Source: Rostrohypoxylon terebratum
Lineage: Eukaryota; Ascomycota; Sordariomycetes; Xylariales; Hypoxylaceae
Reading direction: 5' to 3'
Assembly (NCBI GenBank): GCA_022497145.1
Contig: MU385861.1
Span: 555,450 to 619,449 of the forward strand
DNA length: 64,000 nt
Under the pieces are notes generated by a model. The model did no database searches and had not been told where the DNA came from. It saw only the letters and a program-made list of their open reading frames with translations. This document shows positions 57,547 to 64,000 of the stretch, piece after piece (the first letter of the stretch is position 1; the number at the start of each line of letters is the position of its first letter). Both the position numbers and the translations under genes were made by a program.

Positions 57547-60119
57547 GTTTTCCTGCTACTTTCCAATAAAACGAGACCGTAGGTTTGTGCAGGGGAAGCA
57601 TGCTCCAGAGCAAAGAGCGTTAGGTGGTAGTGGTAATGTAATTCTTAGGTGCTGTTGTATGACGGGATGCGAAAATAAAGAGTCGGGTCAAGAATGGGAT
57701 TGGGATTGAGATTAGTGACAATGGTATTCACAACGTCGAAGGAGAAGTGATTCTTGAAAGTATTGGATGAATATGAGGTGCTAAAAAACAGCCGACTATG
57801 ATTATTGATTTTTTTTTTAAATTTATTTATTTATTTTATCATTTATTTTTATTGTTCTTTTCCTTTTCTTCCTTCTCGCACAACGTAGTAATTAGTCGAG
57901 TTTGTAGTTGTTGCATGCCGAAGGGGAGAAGATCAAAAGGTGAAAGAGAAAAGGTAAAGTTGCGGTGATGATGCAGAAGATTCCGTCACTACCTAGTAGG
58001 TAGGTATCAGGAATGCCATTGGTCCGCTACTGGGTACACTACCGGGTTACACCACCGGGATTCTCAGGAACAAGCAACAGGGCTTTAACCAAGGTAGCCT
58101 AGGTAAACTGTAAAAGTAAACTGTAAAACCGGGGTAGCTGGGTAGCTGGGCTGCTGGGTAGCTCTAAGAAAAATAGCCACAAAAATCTTAAACCTGGGAA
58201 GCCGGTAACACCCCGCATTGGCAGAGTTGAGCCCCTCAAAGGAAAGGCCCTGGAGCCATTCTCATTCGACAATGGCAACCCGCTTTGCGTCGGGACAGCG
58301 GGGCAAAGGAATGCTCCTAACAAAGCATATAGCAATTATAAATCTGGATGGAAAGAGCTGAGGACTAATAATGAAAGTAGGACTAGTCTAAACAGTTTAA
58401 ACGATTTCAATATTATTAGTTTAAACTCTTTATTCCCATCATCATCGATAAATTCCGATGTCAATATAAATATAAATATCAATGTCCAACACCAGCGTCG
58501 GACGACTAAAAATACAAAAGGGGGTCTGATGATCAGAAAATCTGCAATCTTCCATGCACTAGACTATGGTCTATGGTACAGATTCGCAACCCCCCCCCCC
58601 CCCCCCCATCCTCCGCCGCCCGTTATCAGTCTCTCGATATAGGTATGTATTGCTCTGGACCCATACCGAGGATATGAGATAATAGATGCCATGCCCACTC
58701 AAAAAGAAGGCCAGGGGTGCGTGAAGGTGTATGATGAATATGGTGACAAGTCTAAGAATGGAAAGGTTCGTTCGTCACTTGAAAATCGGAATTGGTCGAC
58801 GAAGAGAGCTGGAGCTGCTCGGCACCAATCCGCGAGGGACGCGAAGGACGCGAAAAACAGTCGTTCATTCGTCGAGTTGATACGAAGAATCCGCCTGTCC
58901 GCAACCGACTCCTCCCGACCCTGGGAACACTGCCGGCTTCTCTTGACGGACACAACTTTTGCCGGTGGAATTGAACCGCGAATGGTTGGTGCCACGAACA
59001 TATCCATGGATAGCTCTTAATTCAGCCACCAGGGCCAGCCCCGGTCCCACAAAGGATCGTGAAATATCTGACAGGTGGCGAGCCTTATAAGTAGTACCGA
59101 CTCACTTATCCACCATCTTATTCGCTTTTCCAGGTCATGACCGGGGGGGGGGGGGGGCAGATTCTTCATTCGAGATAGACATTTAAGTGTGTCGAGATGC
59201 ACGGAAGAACAACACCCCTCATCGTCATGATTTTGGAAGTTCGGATTTTCGCTGTTAGATTTGCTCAATATGAGAGTTGATTGAAGGAGGCGATAGATCT
59301 TATTGCAGCAGAGCGAGGTCGGCAAGCGGCAAGCCACTCAGGGTAGCGCCTTCGGATAGCGTCTTGATCTCGCATTCAAGATTAGTTAGCATAATCAACG
59401 AGAGTACCAAGATATTACCATCTCAATCTACATGGCATACTTACATACCTACACATATGTATATGTATGTCATTGTATGTGTCATTGTATGTGTAACAGT
59501 GTATCAGCAGTTGCATTTGCACATTTATTTCCGTCAACAAAACGTAGCGCTAGTTATGCCGCTTCCCGAACCGGTCGGCGATTCGAACCGCCGTGATGGT
59601 CGTTGGTCAGCGCCACGGAGGAGCAAACATTGCACCGAAACCGCCGATCCTCATCACCGTTGTGTCGTAGCTACCCGCTCCCATCCGCGAATCCAACCAA
59701 ATATGCATACCTAGGTCCTAGGTCCTAGGAACCTGGCAGGTACCTACACAGTACATATAGGTATACCAGCATACCTAGGAGTACCTAGGTAGTAAGTATA
59801 CGCTTTTTATTATGAACTTTTATGTATCATGGCAACCTTGGAAGTAAGTTTTACTTTTTAAACCTACCTAGTACCTAGTGCGATTGCCATCCGTGAACCG
59901 TCCTTGAATACCTAGGACCTAGGTCCTACCTAGTACCTAGGTCCTACCTAGTACCTAGTACCTAGTACTAGACTCTAGTAGTACTAGGTATCTTGCCGTC
60001 TCGCTGTCTCCCAGCCGCTTTATTTGACTGAACTTCTTTTCTTCCTCACTTACAATTTATGTATCTACCGTGCTAAATGCTCGGCGGCCATCGCGCTCAC
60101 AGCCAAACTACCATCATCA
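57547..60119. other. 2.6 kb gene-free region
   Basis: No gene is supported. Contents: an AT-rich TTTATTTATTTATTTT stretch at about 57807-57856 in the PFK2 promoter; GGTAGCTGGGTAGCTGGG repeats at about 58133-58160; a C18-type run at about 58590-58608 and a G16-type run at about 59142-59157; CATTGTATGTGT repeats at about 59469-59492; and dense CCTAGG/CCTAGTA repeats at 59709-59731 and 59909-59975. Two tRNA T-arm-like sequences (near 58973 and 59580, minus strand) do not fold as tRNAs. Confidence 0.5.
59909..59975. repeat. Dense CCTAGGT/CCTAGTA repeat cluster
   Basis: A 65 bp run made almost wholly of ACCTAGGTCCT and ACCTAGTACCTAGTA units. Confidence 0.75.
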
Positions 60120-61065
60120 ATGAAAAAGCTATCGTCCTTCGTACGTTTATACGAGCCCGTGGAGGTTGTTGGGGGCCAACAGCCGCACCCAAAATCGGAC
60201 TTAGCAGCTCCAAAACTCATATTGATTGCGTCGTGGATGGATGCACGAGACTTGCATATCGTCAAGTACATCACCCAGTACCAATCCATCTATCCCACCT
60301 CCAAAATTTTGCTGGTCAAATTCGTCTTCAAGGAGTTAGTGTTCGCGTCTTTTACACGGGAAGTAGTTGGTCCTGCTTTGGTATATATTCGATCTCAGAT
60401 TGATTCGGAAATTCTGTCGCTGTCGCCAGCGCAACCCGAAATCCTCGTGGTGAGTATCTAGCTACCTCGGTCCTCGGTACGCATCTATCCCACCAAACGC
60501 CACATCAAGGTTAATATCAATGTAGCATATATTCTCAAACGGCGGTTCAGCCACCACGCGAACATTATATCAGGAATTCCAGGCCCAGACAAATCATACC
60601 TTTCCTCTCCATGTCGCAGTGTATGATTCATGCCCAGGGGTCTATTCATTTTCCACCATATATAATGTATTCATGGCCAGCTTCTCAGGCTTCTTCGCCC
60701 GTCTCTTCGCGGCCCCGTGGATTACTGCACTTGTTGCTTGGTTTTGGGTCTGGTACCGCCCCCTTCGAATACTATCGGGAGAGGATTTCCTTTCTGCCAA
60801 TTCAAGGGTCCATAATGATGTCGATCTAGTCAAGCAGACAACACGGTCTTATATTTACGGCAAAGCCGACATCATGGTTGATTGGAAGCATGTGGAGAAT
60901 CACGCAGATCAGGCCGCCGCGAAGGGATTCGCAGTTCGGAGAGAAAAATTCGACTCCAGCCCACATGTGGCACATATGAGGACCTGCAGCGACCGGTACT
61001 GGATGATCATTCAGGAGACGTGGGAGAAGGGAAAAATGAAATCTATGACATCAGCTTCTCAGTAG
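60120..61065 (+). CDS. TMEM53/DUF829-family protein
   Basis: Two exons, 60120-60449 and 60526-61065 (289 residues). The sequence APKLILIASWMDARDLHIVK, then YPTSKILLV, and after the splice HIFSNGGSATTRTLYQEF, is the recognisable core of the TMEM53 (DUF829) family. This is an alpha/beta-hydrolase-like fold with a serine-poor elbow (FSNGGS), found on nuclear-envelope membranes in animals; in fungi the role is unknown. A hydrophobic segment WITALVAWFWVWY lies after residue 185. Near the end VDWKHVENHADQAA and FDSSPHVAHMR hold the probable catalytic-like Asp and His. The start at 60120 (MKKLSSFVRLYEP) fits; the frame is open further upstream. The last dozen residues differ from the core and may include a missed last intron. 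Confidence 0.8.
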
Positions 61066-61550
61066 ACTACAGCACATGTGACGCGACGCCTCGTCCTATC
61101 TGCGGTTTAGAACCAATAGCCCAGAATTGCATATTCATCGATGCGCCTGGTTAAATTATGGATGGGACAGACTTATTACCGGATCGACGATTCAAATGAG
61201 AACAAAGCGGCCCTTATGAAGAAAGTAGTGAGTGGCTTATCATCATTACCATTAATTGACTGCTACATGGTGGATTGGGTATCTATAGACTCCGGTGTCT
61301 CTCTCCACCATATAGTTCACTTGACCAGACTTATCCCTCGTCATCCTACCTAAACATATGAGTCGGACCAATAGTGAAGAGAGAAGATTCATGAAGATCC
61401 GTCAAATCTTCTCTTCAATTGACCGACACCTGCCAGAGGGTCCGCCATAACCATCAACTGTACCCTATTTTTGATTGATAGAATATTTTGACCCGTATAC
61501 AGGTTGAGCTCAAGACCAAAACAGACGATAAACATACGTGCGCAGATTAT
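61066..61550. other. Convergent spacer between DUF829 and chitinase genes
   Basis: About 485 bp. Short frames on the plus strand only; one of them (61141-61353) could hold a missed 3' exon of the DUF829 gene, but nothing conserved is seen. Confidence 0.4.
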
Positions 61551-62597
61551 TTACATTTTCCAATCCCTCTGGTGGTTTCGCGGCGGTCTCTGCAGAGACG
61601 CGGTATTTGATTTTCGCGCATTCGCGGGAGCGCACTTCACGTCGTTCGAGACGGCGTCGAGAAAGCCCGGATTAGCCCACACCTGAGACATATCCCAAAT
61701 CATCACTCCGGCGAAGCTCGAGAAATTCTTGCTGTATGAAATGACAGGGGTTAGCTGGTCGGGCTGCTTATACGACGCCTTCTCAGAGGTCGTCACGGCG
61801 GAAGGGCCACCGGGGATGCCGAGGAAGATTTTGGTGTCGGGGTTCTTGCTCGAGTGCGCCCACTGATCCCACTGATCCATATTGAAGCCTGACTCGGAGG
61901 GGTCGTCCGAGTCGAAAGCCCGAACGTCGCACTTGGCGTTGTTGTAGAATTGAACCATGATAAAATCGAAAGCTACGGCATCATCGCCCTGCAGCATGGC
62001 TTTGTTGTTTCGGTCTGGGAACGGGCACTGCGGTGCGGCAGCCAGATAGAACCTCTGCTTTCCCTGGCTATTCGCATCATCGATGTGCTCACGCAGACGC
62101 GCAGCGAAGGGCGCGATGTTCTGCAGCGGTGCTTCAATGTCTAGGTCAAACCCGTCTATGACTGTATTTCCGAATGGACGGGGGGCGAGATCGCCGCTAA
62201 GAGGACCAAACATAGCCCAGACTTGGTCGGCTAAGTATTCGGCTTGCTGTGGACTTGACGGTGCTGAGTAGAACATAGAGCCGTCGATAGACAACAGTAT
62301 CGTTTTTCCTGCCGCTTGGCACGCAGCAATGTCGTCGCCGAGATCCTTGCCGCCATCCATGTTTGCCAGGCTTAGCTGTATCGGGTTGAAGCTAGACAGG
62401 AAAGCAATGGGAATGATGTCCACTGCCGTATTGGTGCAGTAGTCGGCCAGGTTCTGCTGAGCCTGTCCGGCGCTATCCACGCCGGCAGAGTTCTGCCCCC
62501 AATAAATTGCAATATTATCGGTAGCACCCGCATCATAGCCGGCGAGAGCCCCAGAGACCCATAAGGAACAGGTTGCGAGGATAGAATAAGATAACAT
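61551..62597 (-). CDS. GH18 class III-type chitinase, secreted
   Basis: Intronless, 348 residues on the minus strand. Endochitinase-like enzyme. The signal peptide MLSYSILATCSLWVSGALAG is followed by the TIM-barrel opening IAIYWGQNSAG. The catalytic motif is DGFDLDIE (DxxDxDxE, catalytic Glu155); substrate-site blocks YLAAAPQCPFPD, FIMVQFYNNAKCDV and VMIWDMSQVWANPGF are present. These are those of plant-type class III chitinases of filamentous fungi. The second conserved region reads LLSIDGSM where SIGG is usual, a substitution in the barrel strand 3 motif. The tail is short, with no chitin-binding module and no GPI signal. Expected roles are cell-wall turnover or attack on other fungi. Confidence 0.93.
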   Translation of the reverse strand: MLSYSILATCSLWVSGALAGYDAGATDNIAIYWGQNSAGVDSAGQAQQNLADYCTNTAVDIIPIAFLSSFNPIQLSLANMDGGKDLGDDIAACQAAGKTILLSIDGSMFYSAPSSPQQAEYLADQVWAMFGPLSGDLAPRPFGNTVIDGFDLDIEAPLQNIAPFAARLREHIDDANSQGKQRFYLAAAPQCPFPDRNNKAMLQGDDAVAFDFIMVQFYNNAKCDVRAFDSDDPSESGFNMDQWDQWAHSSKNPDTKIFLGIPGGPSAVTTSEKASYKQPDQLTPVISYSKNFSSFAGVMIWDMSQVWANPGFLDAVSNDVKCAPANARKSNTASLQRPPRNHQRDWKM

Positions 62598-63668
62598 GCT
62601 GATGTGAGAATATAGTGAGAATGCAGAGGCAATAGGAGAGCAAGGGTTATGGTAACTCTGAGAGAATATCAGACGCTGTATGACTTCCGAAGAGAGAAAA
62701 ACAAGACGAATTGAGGCCAGAGCTCTATCGGGTGGCGAAGAGGAAGAAAATAAGGAGTGTTACAGCGCTTAAAGGAGTGGTAGGACCCAACCGCCTGAAG
62801 GAACTCGAGGACCGAAGCCCATGCTTCAGGAATTATCAAAGCATTATGGGAATTTGAGAAACTAAATAGCACAGACAAATTCTTGCGAACCATCGACGAA
62901 GGGAGGCAGAGTTCTCGCTGGAGGTGTGGGATACATTCCAGACGACGGCTAGCAAGATTCACGTTCCTGTTAGACCAATTCCTACCCCATGATGCATTCA
63001 GTGCTCTTCTCATGGTTTTTAATCAACCCTCGTTCCTTTTACGAATAGAATATCATGGATGCCACATGAATAAGACGGGGGCTCACGAGGCAAATCATTC
63101 ATCGCATACGAGATAGCTCCCCTATGTGAAGGTGATGACGACGGCGATGTTGAGCTTTGACCCACAAAGATGTACCTACTACTAGTATCTTGGCGCTAAC
63201 TAAAGTCAGGGCCCTGTCGGGCATCAGATCAACACACCCGACTACTAGGTACGCAAGTACCTAACCTAGGACCTAGGACCGAGGTCAGACGCTACTAGTA
63301 TTCCATGTGTCCAACGTGCCTATGGATATCACCGGCTTCAATGATGTGCTGCCGCCAAGACGAAAGAAAAGGAGTATAAGCAGTCTCGGCGCCTCTTTTC
63401 TGCCAAGGTTGACCTTGGACCTTAACCTTGGACCTTGGGACTTGGTCAAGGCTCCTGGCTGTTGGCTCGGGTAGAGATGGCTATAAGGCGATATTAACCA
63501 CGGATGTCGAATGAAATGTTGGTGGTAGTCAAGGAAATGGAAGTATCTCTTTCATATTGGCAGAGCTAGTGAATGTCACGACACAGTGATTTATGTAAAA
63601 TATCCTTTAGGTTAACTTGTATTGGAGAGTCACATATACCCGATGGTCCGTGTGCCTACCTTACAGGA

Positions 63669-63691
63669 CCAACTAAGCGGAGCTTAGTTGG
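63669..63691. repeat. Perfect 10 bp inverted repeat (hairpin)
   Basis: CCAACTAAGC and GCTTAGTTGG separated by GGA, directly before an AT-rich block. It may be an element end or a terminator-like hairpin. Confidence 0.6.
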
Positions 63692-63704
63692 GGAAAAGTA
63701 TTGT

Positions 63705-63905
63705 ATCTTGGATAATATTATATCCTTTTTTTAAAAACTATTTAAACCCATTAAAAAATCGTTAAAAATTATTAAAAATTATTAAAAATTATTAATAATT
63801 ATTATTATTAACGTTTTTACTTGTATAATAAATATTTTAATAATTTTTTAAATAAAAAAATCTTTAAGTTTTTAATAAATATTTTTTTAATTTTTATTTT
63901 AGTTT
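63705..63905. other. Extremely AT-rich block
   Basis: About 200 bp of nearly pure A/T with ATTAAAAATT direct repeats (63755-63800). The abrupt compositional change is of the kind seen at RIP-mutated transposon remnants or AT-isochore edges in fungi. Origin is inferred. Confidence 0.55.
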
Positions 63906-64000
63906 TGTCACAATCCTGAAAACTAAGCCTCGAAAGAAGACCCACAAACGAAAACATCTACGACCAATCGCGGCAAAACACCGGCCGGAAGTGATCTCCA

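Larger units (their letters stand above)
62598..64000. other. Right-end intergenic region
   Basis: About 1.4 kb upstream of the chitinase gene. It includes a CCTAGG-type copy at 63258-63280, repeated ACCTTGG(A/G)C units at about 63407-63442, the hairpin at 63669-63691 and the AT-rich block after 63705. No gene is supported. Confidence 0.5.

Noticed and set aside
58940..59050. tRNA-like T-arm (GGTTCAATTCC on the minus strand)
   Set aside because: The acceptor and T stems have mismatches, the D arm is missing, and the middle is simply the palindrome TATCCATGGATA. It does not fold as a tRNA.
59560..59640. Second tRNA-like T-arm (CGGCGGTTCGAATCGCCG on the minus strand)
   Set aside because: The stem is perfect but the loop is one base too long, and no acceptor partner or A-box lies at the right distance.

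Overview
The window is nuclear DNA of a filamentous ascomycete (Pezizomycotina, most likely a Sordariomycete). The evidence is the short 45-130 bp GT-AG introns with CTAAC/CTAAT-type branch sites, family members typical of this group (AA9 copper oxygenase with CBM1, NACHT STAND protein, ARS-binding protein 2, Msy-type MscS channel with an EF-hand), and long AT-leaning intergenic stretches. Exon chains below were assembled by hand from reading frames and splice signals. There are about 20 genes, no CRISPR array, and no convincing canonical tRNA or rRNA gene.

Layout. 0.7-2.8 kb: Abp2-like ARS-binding protein. 3.2-3.8 kb (-): tail of a single-span membrane protein. 4.5-5.7 kb: secreted AA9 LPMO with CBM1. 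6.7-11.3 kb: large NACHT (NLR-like) protein with an apparent frameshift. 11.8-14.3 kb: MFS sugar-type transporter with an in-frame stop. 14.3-17.3 kb: gene-free, with a 170 bp foldback element. 17.3-20.1 kb: EF-hand MscS channel, convergent with a PRMT3-type arginine methyltransferase (20.6-22.6 kb, -). 23.3-26.5 kb (-): Uso1/p115 tether, divergent from Rat1/Xrn2 exoribonuclease (27.7-30.8 kb). 33.5-42.1 kb: neurofibromin/IRA-type RasGAP in 15 exons. 42.5-44.6 kb: MutY adenine glycosylase. 45.3-46.2 kb: decayed pectate lyase. 46.7-47.7 kb: alpha/beta hydrolase. 47.9-48.2 kb (-): EthD-like protein. 48.7-49.0 kb: heptamer satellite with an N gap. 49.2-50.1 kb: SDR oxidoreductase. 50.3-52.3 kb (-): Has1 DEAD-box helicase. 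54.4-55.0 kb: small secreted 8-cysteine protein. 56.0-57.5 kb (-): 6-phosphofructo-2-kinase/fructose-2,6-bisphosphatase. 60.1-61.1 kb: TMEM53/DUF829 protein. 61.6-62.6 kb (-): GH18 chitinase. 63.7-64 kb: a hairpin and a very AT-rich block.

Two classes of gene are interleaved. The housekeeping genes (Abp2, MscS, PRMT3, Uso1, Rat1, RasGAP, MutY, Has1, PFK2/FBPase2) read cleanly from start to stop. The accessory genes are carbohydrate-active enzymes, sugar transport, the NLR-like protein and small secreted proteins. Four of these show lesions: a non-canonical splice donor in the LPMO, a +1 frameshift in the NLR-like gene, TGG to TAG in the transporter, and at least four lesions in the pectate lyase. 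A dispersed palindromic CCTAGG-based repeat marks many of the intergenic regions and was not noticed inside any coding exon.
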